Assembly: GCA_937952235.1 (NCBI GenBank)
Contig: CALFZM010000334.1
Coordinates: 1 to 14,576, forward strand
Source of the DNA: an uncultured Opitutia bacterium
GTDB lineage: Bacteria > Verrucomicrobiota > Verrucomicrobiia > Opitutales > Opitutaceae
Length of the DNA stretch: 14,576 nucleotides
Reading direction: 5' to 3'
This document shows positions 1 to 5,847 of the stretch, piece by piece (position 1 is the stretch's first letter; the number at the start of each line of letters is the position of its first letter). The notes under the pieces were generated by a model that ran no database searches, was not told the DNA's origin, and was given only the letters and a program-made list of their open reading frames with translations. A program made the translations under genes and the position numbers.

Positions 1-1
1 G

Positions 2-133
2 GGCCGGCCGAAGGCGATCCGGAAGAACCTCGAGGCGGTCTTTCCCGCCATTCCCTACTGCATCGACCTGATCGGCGGCCCCCGGTTGGAGACCAACGCC
101 GCCGTCATGACCGCGTTCCGGCCGCGCGCGTGA
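2..133 (+). CDS. mogA: Molybdopterin adenylyltransferase MogA, C-terminal end (partial)
   Basis: Only the last 43 codons are present, open at the left edge, with a TGA stop at 131-133. The reading GRPKAIRKNL, then IPYCIDLIGG, then a terminal TAFRPRA matches the end of MogA-type proteins. In E. coli MogA the same region reads PGQPKSIKETL, VPYCIQLLEG and VAAFRPKSA. MogA adenylylates molybdopterin before molybdenum insertion during molybdenum cofactor synthesis in the cytoplasm. The IPYCIDL and FRP ending fits MogA better than the related MoaB. The active-site part lies outside the window, so intactness cannot be judged. It converges on the pyrophosphohydrolase gene with about 21 bases between the stops. 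Confidence 0.8.
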   Translation, partial: GRPKAIRKNLEAVFPAIPYCIDLIGGPRLETNAAVMTAFRPRA

Positions 134-154
134 GCGGGCGGCGGCACGCGCGCC

Positions 155-529
155 TCACAGCTCGGTGTACTTGTCGGACCGCCCGCGCGCCTTTTCGACC
201 GGATACTTGAGGGCGTTGGCCGTCATCTTCGCCTCGATGGCCGCGGCGACGTCGAGGCCGGTGATATTGGCAAATTCAAGCGCGTAGATGACGACGTCGG
301 CGAGCTCCTCCGCGATCCGGCCGCGCCGGGCGGGATCGCGGGCGATCGCCTGCGACTGCTCACCGGAGGCCCAGAGGAAATGCTCCATCAGCTCGCCTGC
401 CTCGGCAGCGAGGGCCATGCTGAGGTTCTTCGGCGAGTGGAACTGCTCCCAATCGCGCTCGCGGACAAAGGCGAGCACGCGCCCCTTGAGTTCGGAAACC
501 GTGGTCGAGGAGTCGGCGAGCGCAGCCAT
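155..529 (-). CDS. MazG-like nucleotide pyrophosphohydrolase
   Basis: This 124-residue cytoplasmic protein belongs to the all-alpha NTP pyrophosphohydrolase group (MazG-like, close to dCTP pyrophosphatase 1 / RS21-C6). Such enzymes split NTPs or dNTPs to the monophosphate plus pyrophosphate and are thought to clean the nucleotide pool of non-canonical or excess nucleotides. The metal-binding signatures are visible: an EAGELMEHF helix (EXXE type, residues about 43-51) and EELADVVIYAL (EXXD type, about 73-83). The upstream FHSPKNLSMAL segment is also typical. The length fits a single-domain enzyme. The ATG at 527-529 is the natural start, but no Shine-Dalgarno sequence precedes it. The substrate cannot be read from sequence. 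The gene is transcribed away from the Hsp20 gene across a 329-base spacer. Confidence 0.88.
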   Translation of the reverse strand: MAALADSSTTVSELKGRVLAFVRERDWEQFHSPKNLSMALAAEAGELMEHFLWASGEQSQAIARDPARRGRIAEELADVVIYALEFANITGLDVAAAIEAKMTANALKYPVEKARGRSDKYTEL

Positions 530-764
530 GGCCGGAGGGTGTCGGGCGGCGCAGCGTCACGCAATCTTCACCGGCACAAAATCGTTCTTGCTTGGCACGG
601 GTCATGCAACGGAGATGCTGACCGCAGATTCGCTTCATGACCGCCCGTCGTCATCACTCGTCCGCCGCCCGTTCCTGCCGCCAGCAGGAGCAGCAGCGCG
701 GCGTCGCGATGCGACCGGTCATGATTTCCGTTTGGAATAAAAAAACCGGCGCGGGCACCCAGAA
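530..764. other. Left half of divergent spacer, no supported gene
   Basis: This stretch lies between the start of the pyrophosphohydrolase (-) and the structured leader of the Hsp20 gene (+). The open frames crossing it overlap real genes in other frames and read as arginine- and proline-rich shadows, so none is supported. The most AT-rich spot is an A-rich run around 736-745, which could belong to a promoter, but no convincing -35/-10 pair was found. The promoters of both flanking genes probably lie here by position only. Confidence 0.4.
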
Positions 765-852
765 CTAAACCTTCCGATTCGTCGGATACGTTTAGCCCCC
801 TGAGAGCCCGGCGGTCACCAAACCACCGAGGGGACGTATCCGTTTTCGTTTT
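765..852 (+). promoter_or_regulatory. Structured leader of the Hsp20 gene, possible attenuator or thermo-switch
   Basis: Two overlapping, mutually exclusive stems can be drawn. Stem A pairs CTAAAC (765-770) with GTTTAG (790-795) and contains TCCGA-TTCG-TCGGA (773-786). Stem B pairs CGGATACGT (783-791) with ACGTATCCG (834-842) and continues with CCCC (796-799) against GGGG (830-833). Inside that is a 7-base stem with one mismatch (809-815 with 822-828). Stem B is followed directly by TTTTCGTTTT (843-852), which resembles an intrinsic terminator tail, only six bases before the ATG at 859. A stem A/stem B switch could control transcription, or melting of stem B could act in response to heat. Function is inferred from pairing alone. 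Confidence 0.45.
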
Positions 853-858
853 CCTCCC

Positions 859-1251
859 ATGCATCCGATCATCAACTCCCTCCCGGCTTCCCGTCGTACG
901 CAGTCCGCGGCCTCGTGCTCTCCGCAGCACTACCGCGAGCCGACGTACGACCTGCAGGAAATGCCGGCGGCGATGAAACTCACCGTCTTCATCCCCGGGG
1001 TGGCCGCCACCGGCGTGGAGATCGAAGGGCGCGGCGCCGACCTGACCGTGACGGCGCGGAAGGCGCGATTTGTCCGGGTCAACTTTGACGCCCTCCACCT
1101 GGAGGGTGCGCAACACGACTATCAGCTCCGGCTCCGGCTGGGCACCGGTTTCGACTTCGCGGCCATGCAGGCCGAGATCGCCGACGGTGTCCTCACCGTG
1201 ACGCTGCCGAAGCGGGCAGTCGTGGCGCCCCACCGGCGCAAGGCAGCCTGA
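859..1251 (+). CDS. Hsp20/alpha-crystallin family small heat-shock protein
   Basis: This 130-residue protein is essentially one alpha-crystallin domain (about residues 34-121) after a short Ser/Arg-containing N-terminal arm. Recognisable parts are KLTVFIPGV, GVEIEGRGADLTVTARK and the closing IADGVLTVTLPK, which corresponds to the conserved A-x-x-x-G-V-L segment of small heat-shock proteins. These proteins are ATP-independent holdases that bind unfolding proteins in the cytoplasm. The C-terminal tail (VVAPHRRKAA) has no clear I-x-I motif, the element used by classical family members to build large oligomers, so assembly may differ. The start is the ATG at 859; a GAGGGG lies too far upstream (828-833) to act as a normal ribosome site and sits inside a predicted stem. 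A CS-domain (p23-like) protein is a weaker alternative. Confidence 0.82.
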   Translation: MHPIINSLPASRRTQSAASCSPQHYREPTYDLQEMPAAMKLTVFIPGVAATGVEIEGRGADLTVTARKARFVRVNFDALHLEGAQHDYQLRLRLGTGFDFAAMQAEIADGVLTVTLPKRAVVAPHRRKAA

Positions 1252-1269
1252 GGCGGAACGGTTCAGTGG

Positions 1270-1347
1270 GGGTGGAGCCGCCTGCTCCCAGGCGGCTGTC
1301 GTACGGCGGACCCGCCCGCGGCGGCTTGAGGACAATCCGTTCCACCC
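1270..1347. repeat. Palindromic intergenic element, REP-like
   Basis: This 78-base segment is bounded by perfect 7-base inverted ends, GGGTGGA (1270-1276) and TCCACCC (1341-1347). Inside the left end is a perfect 9-base hairpin, AGCCGCCTG (1276-1284) and CAGGCGGCT (1289-1297), with loop CTCC. A G/C-rich second half follows (GGCGGACCCGCCCGCGGCGGC). It lies in the 327-base spacer between the Hsp20 and MFS genes. Compact nested palindromes of this size are typical of interspersed REP-type elements. Only one copy is in the window, so repetition is inferred. The rest of the spacer, 1348-1510, shows nothing recognisable. Confidence 0.5.
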
Positions 1348-1510
1348 TTCCGTGCAGCGTTCTCGTCGTTAACCTGAAAACCGACCGCAAGGGCTGGCTC
1401 AGGTGCAGGCCGATCTGTCCTCCGTCCGAGGAACGCGTGTGGCGGCGGGCCCCCGGGGCTTCGCCGGACATTGCTCCCGGCCGCGGACGGGATCGGCGAC
1501 CTGCACCGAC

Positions 1511-1546
1511 GAAAAGGCCGCGTCCCTCACGGGACGCGGCCTTTTT
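1511..1546. terminator. Bidirectional intrinsic terminator
   Basis: A perfect 15-base stem with a TCAC loop joins AAAAGGCCGCGTCCC (1512-1526) to GGGACGCGGCCTTTT (1531-1545). It has a T run on the plus strand and the complementary T run on the minus strand. It lies 33 bases beyond the stop of the MFS gene (-) and about 260 bases beyond the Hsp20 stop (+). It can therefore end transcription from both convergent units. This is the strongest terminator in the window. Confidence 0.92.
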
Positions 1547-1578
1547 CGTGGCGGCCCGCCATGGGGCCGACGTGCCGG

Positions 1579-3186
1579 CTACTTCGCGGTCGCGGCGTCG
1601 GTGCCAGCCAGGTGCACGGGCCGGTAGCCGCCGATGGACTTGAAGTAGAGGAGGATCAACAGGTAGATCGCGGCCATGGCGGCCGGGATGTAGGAGTCGG
1701 CCTTGAGCGTCTTGCGGTCGCCCGCCTGGTCCGCCGCCACCAGGTCCTTCTGGACCGGAGTGGCCTTGCCCGCCTTGGCGGCCTCCTTGGCCTCCGAAAG
1801 CTTCTTGCCGTCGATCGCGTTGACCTCGCGGAAGAACAGGAACTTCGACGGCTCGGCGGACTTGGCCTCCGCATACGCGGCGGGATTGCTCTGCTGGAGC
1901 GTCTCGGCGGCGAAACGATCCTTGCCGTAGCCGAGGCCGGGGCCGCCGATGAGTCCCGCGGAAAGCATGCCGATGCCGCCCATGATGGAAATCGCGACGG
2001 CTCCGGTCTGCGGATAGCGGTCCGAAACCACCGCGAGCATGGTGGGCCAGAAGAAGGTCTTGCCGATGGCGTAGACGGTGAGCGCAAGGAACGCGACTCC
2101 GACCGTCTGCGCGGCGCTGGTCAGCTGGAGGCCGATGCAGGCGAGCACGGCGCACACGAAGAGCAAGGCGACGGGCGAGAGGCCCAGCTTGGTCTCGATG
2201 AAGTGGGCGCAGAAGCGCAGGCCGAACATCACCGCGGACGTCCAGATCAGCAGCCATTTGCCCTGCTCCGACGTGAAGAGATTGCCGGTGATGTTGGCGA
2301 TCCAGCCGTCGGTTCCGAGTTCGACCGCACCGACCAGCGCGTGGGTGATGAAGAGGACGAACAGCAGGATCGAGCCGAGGGAGAATTTCGTCATGATCCC
2401 GACGACGACCAGCAGTGCGCCGGCGACCACGTAACCCACGGCGGGCGGGAAGCTCGCCATGCCGAGCAGCCCCGCGAGCGGGCCCGAGACGAAGAGCGAC
2501 AGCAGGTAGCAGGCGACTGCGGCGCCGAGCAGGCCCACCGGCTTGAGCATCTCGCCGAAGATGGCGCCCTTCTGCGCCGCCTCGGACTTGGGCATCTTCT
2601 GGCCCATGAACATGAGGCCGTAGACGACCGTCGGGACGAGGTACAGCGCCAGTTGAATCTTCCAACCCACCTGCATCTTGTCGTCGAGGACCCAGCTCAC
2701 CACCGCGCCGGCCAGGATGCCGACGGGCCAGCTCGCGTGCAGGATGTTGAGGTAATGCGTGCGATTGTTGGGAAAGAGCGTCGCGACGAGCGGATTGGAG
2801 ACCGCCTCGAGCGTACCGTTGGCGAAGGCGAAGATGAACATGCCGATCGTCAGCATCTGGTACGCGTTGGCCGGCGTGGACGCACCGAAGGTGACGAACG
2901 CCGAGAGCACGTGGCAGGCGAAGGCGGCGATCACCAGTTTGCCGTAACCGATCTTATCGCAGACCACGCCGCCAATGATGATGCCGAAGCAGAACCCCGT
3001 GAAGCCAGCGCCACCGATGGCGCCCAGCTGGGTGGCGGTGAAGCCGAATTCACCGGCCCAGTTGTCGAAAATGCCACCGCGAATGCCGAAGCCCATGCCG
3101 GCCGCGAAGATGGCCATGAAGCCCGCCCACAACAGCCGCTTGGCGTTGGGGACGATGCCGTCGTTGCTGACTGAGGTACTGCTCAT
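1579..3186 (-). CDS. MFS transporter, large, sugar/FHS-like
   Basis: This 535-residue integral membrane protein has hydrophobic segments spread over its whole length, at least 12 and perhaps 14. A motif A-like loop, GGVVCDKIGYGK (about residues 72-83), follows the second helix as in the major facilitator superfamily. The GIRGGIFDNW and VELGTDGWI segments resemble fucose/hexose:H+ symporter-type (FHS) proteins, so sugar uptake is plausible, but the substrate is not readable. Two features are odd. Extra hydrophobic segments occur around residues 215-265. A charged, mostly hydrophilic insert of about 78 residues (421-498) precedes the last helix near 500-515. The ATG at 3184-3186 is preceded by a pyrimidine-rich run (CCTCCTCACTCCCCTCCT), the opposite of a Shine-Dalgarno sequence. 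The gene is followed by a strong terminator and appears monocistronic. Confidence 0.85.
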   Translation of the reverse strand: MSSTSVSNDGIVPNAKRLLWAGFMAIFAAGMGFGIRGGIFDNWAGEFGFTATQLGAIGGAGFTGFCFGIIIGGVVCDKIGYGKLVIAAFACHVLSAFVTFGASTPANAYQMLTIGMFIFAFANGTLEAVSNPLVATLFPNNRTHYLNILHASWPVGILAGAVVSWVLDDKMQVGWKIQLALYLVPTVVYGLMFMGQKMPKSEAAQKGAIFGEMLKPVGLLGAAVACYLLSLFVSGPLAGLLGMASFPPAVGYVVAGALLVVVGIMTKFSLGSILLFVLFITHALVGAVELGTDGWIANITGNLFTSEQGKWLLIWTSAVMFGLRFCAHFIETKLGLSPVALLFVCAVLACIGLQLTSAAQTVGVAFLALTVYAIGKTFFWPTMLAVVSDRYPQTGAVAISIMGGIGMLSAGLIGGPGLGYGKDRFAAETLQQSNPAAYAEAKSAEPSKFLFFREVNAIDGKKLSEAKEAAKAGKATPVQKDLVAADQAGDRKTLKADSYIPAAMAAIYLLILLYFKSIGGYRPVHLAGTDAATAK

Positions 3187-3318
3187 AGGAGGGGAGTGAG
3201 GAGGTTACAAACTGCTGAACGGGTAGAGCCGGCACGATCCCGCCGTCCGGAACAGGGGAGCCCAGCCGATACGGGGGACAAGGACGCGGGGTTGAAGCAA
3301 GCGCGGTGAAGTTGAGCG

Positions 3319-3349
3319 GCGCCCGGTCGCTCGGCAAGGGCGCTTTTTT
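3319..3349 (+). terminator. Terminator-like hairpin with T6 in a divergent spacer
   Basis: GCGCCC (3319-3324) pairs with GGGCGC (3338-3343) around a 13-base loop and is followed by six T residues (3344-3349). On the plus strand this has the form of an intrinsic terminator. However, no plus-strand gene lies upstream: the spacer begins at the divergent start of the MFS gene. It could end a short leader or small RNA, or attenuate the small gene starting at 3403. The stem is only six bases, so the call is tentative. Confidence 0.4.
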
Positions 3350-3402
3350 CCTCAATCCCGTGCAGCGGATGCCGATATCTCCCTTACCCCGCCGACTTCC
3401 GT

Positions 3403-3606
3403 ATGAAGCTGCCCCTGCATCTCCTCCGCCTCCAGCCGGCACCGCAGGCACGTGACAGCGAAACCCTGCACGTGGTCACGCGCGCCGAAGCGACCTCCGC
3501 GCCGAAACCGATCTTCCGCGCTCCCGCCCTGCCGACCCTGCATCAGATGAATCGGGACCTGCCGTTCACGGTCAATGCCCGTCCGCGGCTGCGCGAACGA
3601 ACCTGA
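3403..3606 (+). CDS. Small hypothetical protein (67 aa)
   Basis: This short protein is not recognised. It is basic and proline-rich, with no signal peptide, membrane helix or known motif. The case for coding is the codon pattern, with mostly G or C in third positions, together with an ATG start in an otherwise empty region between the MFS gene and the sensor kinase. Its KPIFRAPALP segment loosely resembles RPVFKAPPLR in the next small protein, so the two might be distant relatives. No Shine-Dalgarno sequence is seen upstream, as for most genes here. A terminator-like hairpin lies about 54 bases before the start. The frame could still be a chance opening in GC-rich DNA. Confidence 0.45.
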   Translation: MKLPLHLLRLQPAPQARDSETLHVVTRAEATSAPKPIFRAPALPTLHQMNRDLPFTVNARPRLRERT

Positions 3607-3679
3607 ATCGCCGCCGAAATTTCCTCTTCAGCGGAGGCACTTTTCCGTCGATCCAAGGTCAGCGTCTTCCTCGCCTGCC

Positions 3680-3874
3680 ATGCCGTTTCCGGTTCCCGAT
3701 TTCCATCCCCGCCCCGACGCCACGCCACCCGCGATGGTGCGTACGGCGACGCGCGAGGATGTGCTCTGGGACCGCCCGGTTTTCAAGGCGCCGCCGCTGC
3801 GGTGGGATCCGAAGGTGCTCGACGCCGTACGCGTCGCCCTGGAACTTCCGCGCAACGACCTGCGCTCGTCCTGA
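3680..3874 (+). CDS. Small hypothetical protein (64 aa)
   Basis: This protein is not recognised. The frame is open from 3575, but the ATG at 3680 is preferred because the earlier part reads as low-complexity Arg/Pro/Ser sequence, while the part after it (MPFPVPDFHPRP onward) has good GC-rich third-position codon use. It is soluble, with a central DVLWDRPVFKAPPLRWDPK segment and a C-terminal helix-like DAVRVALELPRNDL. The stop lies nine bases before the ATG of the sensor kinase, so it may be co-transcribed with it, although a signalling role would be speculation. It shares a short P-[IV]-F-[RK]-A-P pattern with the neighbouring 67-residue protein. Confidence 0.5.
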   Translation: MPFPVPDFHPRPDATPPAMVRTATREDVLWDRPVFKAPPLRWDPKVLDAVRVALELPRNDLRSS

Positions 3875-3883
3875 CCGCGGGTC

Positions 3884-4660
3884 ATGCGACGCCGCGCTTT
3901 CCCAGCCGACGCGCGCCCAACCCCCGGGTCTCCTGAGAGCCCGAGCGGGGCGACATCCGAGGCCGCACCCGCCCCGGCGGACCCGCGGCTCCTCGACCGG
4001 GCGCGGCGCGAAGTTCTCCAGCTCGCCTACTGGGAGCTCCAGGACGCGACCCTCGCCGCCGCCGCGGTCATCGTCGCCTTCGCCGCCGGTGTCGGGTGGC
4101 TGGAAACAAGCTTCCGGCCCTGGCCCTGGTTCGCCGCCATGCTCGCGGCGACCGCCTTCCGTTTTCAGCTCACCCGCCGCTTCGGCCGGGTCGCCGCAGG
4201 CCCCTACGATTATCATCGCTGGGCCCGGCTGCACGTCGCGGTGGTGCTCGCCACCGGTCTCGGTTGGGGCGTTTCCGTGTGGCTTTTTCCGACGTTCGCT
4301 CAGCCCGGCACCCCGGCGCTCGTCCACGGCCTGATCCTGGCCGGCCTCGCCGCGGGAGCGACGCGCGTATTGCTCCCGGTCCGCGGCGCCAGCACCGCCT
4401 ACCTTCTGCTGGTCCTCGCGCCGCTGGCCCTTCGTCTCGCTGCCGCGGGCGACCTCGCGGGGCTCGCCGGCGCCGCCAGCATCGGAGCGTTTGTCGCCTA
4501 CCTCGCCCGCGCCGCCATCCGTCATCAGGAGACACTCCCGCCTGGAACGCGAGGCACTCGCGGCCGCGATCGACTCCGGCCGCGGCGAGCGTTCCGCGCG
4601 GGAATCGGCCCTGCAGGAAGCGCGCGAACGCGCGGAGGTCGCGAGCCGGGCCAAGGGTGA
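3884..4660 (+). CDS. Membrane sensor part of a hybrid histidine kinase (N-terminal fragment, frameshifted)
   Basis: Residues 1-218 of this frame form the N-terminal membrane part of a sensor kinase. A Pro/Ala-rich cytoplasmic start (about 1-45) is followed by about six hydrophobic segments between residues 55 and 210, including VVLATGLGWGVSVWLF and AYLLLVLAPLALRLA. The W-A-R-L and GLGWG pattern resembles membrane sensor regions of other kinases and diguanylate cyclases, but no named sensor family can be assigned. After RHQETL the frame turns into Arg/Gly-rich nonsense to a stop at 4658-4660. The kinase coding continues in another frame, and removing one base of the CCC at 4537-4539 joins the two. 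Start at ATG 3884, without a Shine-Dalgarno sequence; a later start is possible. Confidence 0.7.
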   Translation: MRRRAFPADARPTPGSPESPSGATSEAAPAPADPRLLDRARREVLQLAYWELQDATLAAAAVIVAFAAGVGWLETSFRPWPWFAAMLAATAFRFQLTRRFGRVAAGPYDYHRWARLHVAVVLATGLGWGVSVWLFPTFAQPGTPALVHGLILAGLAAGATRVLLPVRGASTAYLLLVLAPLALRLAAAGDLAGLAGAASIGAFVAYLARAAIRHQETLPPGTRGTRGRDRLRPRRAFRAGIGPAGSARTRGGREPGQG

Positions 4661-5780
4661 TTTCCTCGCCGCCCTCAGCCACGAGATCCGCACGCCGATG
4701 AACGGTGTCCTGGGCATGCTGCGGATCGTCCGCGAAACCAACCTGACGCCGGAACAGCGCGACTACCTCAAGACGGCGTCCGACTCCGCCGAGACCCTGC
4801 TGCTCCTCCTGAACGACGTGCTCGACTTCGCCCGGATCGATGCCGGGCGGCTCGAGCTGCAGGCCGTACCTTTTCCTCCCGGCGCAGCGGTGCAGACCAT
4901 CGCCGACCTGCTTCATGCGCGCGCCCGCGACAAGGGACTGCAGTTGCGCGTGCAGATCGACGAGCACCTGCCGGCCGCCGTCGTGGGCGACGCGGTCCGG
5001 CTCCGGCAGATCCTCGTCGCGCTCGTCGGCAACGCGATCAAGTTCACCGAGCGCGGTCAGGTCGAACTCAGCGCCGTGTGCGCCGAACGCAGCCCCGGAC
5101 AGGCCGTGCTGCATTTCACGGTGACCGACACCGGCATCGGCATCGACTCGGCAATGCTGGAGCGGCTCTTCAAGCCCTTCAGCCAGGCGGACACGTCGCT
5201 CGGTCGCCGTTACGGCGGTGCGGGGCTCGGCCTCGCGATTTCCACGCGGCTCGCCCAGGCGATGGGCGGACTGTTGCAGGTGCAGAGCATCGTCAATCGC
5301 GGGACCACGTTCCGCCTCATCCTGCCCTGCGCCCTGCCCGATACGAGTCCGCTGCCGGAACCCGCCGCGGAACCGGCGCGCGAACCGCCCGGTCCGCGCC
5401 AGGGGCGCGTGCTGGTGGTCGAGGACGACACCGTCAATTGCCAGGTGATGGAGCTCTTCCTCAGGAAAATGCAGGTGGCGGTGACGTTCGCCCCTGATGG
5501 CGAGACGGCGCTGCAAAGGGCCACGTCGGAGACCTTCGACGTCATCCTGATGGACTGCCACCTCCCGGGCATCGACGGACTCGAGACCACGCGGCAGTTG
5601 CGCCGACGCCTCGCCGGAGGCCGGCCCGTGCGAATCGTCGCCCTCACCGCCAACGCGGGTCGCACCATCCGAGACGAATGCCTGGCCGCAGGCATGGACG
5701 ATTTCCTCACGAAGCCGATCCGCTACGAGCAACTCGTCGAGGCCATGGACCGCAATCTGCCCCAACCGCAGTACCGCTGA
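4491..5780 (+). CDS. Hybrid histidine kinase: HisKA, HATPase and receiver domains (C-terminal part)
   Basis: Counted from a TTG at 4491, this frame gives 429 residues, but true coding probably begins near residue 17 (4539) as the continuation of the membrane sensor. A short coiled-coil linker leads to the HisKA H-box FLAALSHEIRTPMNG with His64. The ATP-binding domain shows the N-box around Asn181 (LVGNAIKF), G1 VTDTGIGI (Asp213), the F-box LFKPFSQAD and G2 GAGLGLAIS. A linker of about 30 residues rich in Pro/Ala/Glu leads to a receiver domain (about 306-424) with acidic pocket EDD (311-313), phosphoacceptor Asp355 in VILMDCHLPG and Lys408 in FLTKPI. All catalytic residues for autophosphorylation and intramolecular transfer are present. 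No output domain or partner regulator is adjacent. Only the upstream frameshift threatens function; the repaired protein would have 631 residues. Confidence 0.9.
   Translation: MSPTSPAPPSVIRRHSRLEREALAAAIDSGRGERSARESALQEARERAEVASRAKGDFLAALSHEIRTPMNGVLGMLRIVRETNLTPEQRDYLKTASDSAETLLLLLNDVLDFARIDAGRLELQAVPFPPGAAVQTIADLLHARARDKGLQLRVQIDEHLPAAVVGDAVRLRQILVALVGNAIKFTERGQVELSAVCAERSPGQAVLHFTVTDTGIGIDSAMLERLFKPFSQADTSLGRRYGGAGLGLAISTRLAQAMGGLLQVQSIVNRGTTFRLILPCALPDTSPLPEPAAEPAREPPGPRQGRVLVVEDDTVNCQVMELFLRKMQVAVTFAPDGETALQRATSETFDVILMDCHLPGIDGLETTRQLRRRLAGGRPVRIVALTANAGRTIRDECLAAGMDDFLTKPIRYEQLVEAMDRNLPQPQYR
4537..4539 (+). other. Frameshift site in the sensor kinase gene
   Basis: The membrane frame (starting at 3884) and the kinase frame differ by one base. 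Deleting one C of this CCC run changes the reading from ETLPPGT to ETLRLEREAL, a smooth entry into the coiled-coil linker of the kinase. From 3884 to 5780 there are 1897 bases, one more than a multiple of three, which agrees with a single added base. It may be a sequencing or assembly error, a true recent mutation, or less likely programmed slippage. Confidence 0.75.
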
Positions 5781-5804
5781 TCCGGGGCGATGCCGCGGCT
5801 CGGC

Positions 5805-5826
5805 ACGGCTCCCGGGCCGGAGCCGT
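5805..5826. terminator. Hairpin between convergent genes
   Basis: ACGGCTCC (5805-5812) pairs perfectly with GGAGCCGT (5819-5826) around a CGGGCC loop. It lies in the 67-base space between the stops of the histidine kinase (+) and rlmJ (-). There is no T run on either side, so it would be a weak intrinsic terminator or a structure that protects mRNA ends. Confidence 0.35.
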
Positions 5827-5847
5827 TCGCGCGGGACACCTCGTCCT

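Noticed and set aside
557..604. Minus-strand peptide ending in KNDFVPVKIA before a stop, just upstream of the MazG-like gene
   Set aside because: It looks like a protein C-terminus, but an in-frame stop lies only 15 codons upstream. Too short to support as a gene or a remnant.
798..808. CTGAGAG motif that recalls the TPP riboswitch
   Set aside because: The other conserved TPP elements (ACCUGAUC and the GGGA end) are absent and the downstream gene is a heat-shock protein, not thiamine-related.
568..1335. Long minus-strand open frame over the Hsp20 gene and spacer
   Set aside because: It reads as Arg/Gly/His-rich low-complexity sequence antisense to a recognised gene, as expected from GC-rich DNA.
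1471..3174. 567-codon plus-strand frame opposite the MFS transporter
   Set aside because: Its translation is rich in Asp, Glu, Arg and His without family motifs, while the minus strand encodes a clear membrane transporter.
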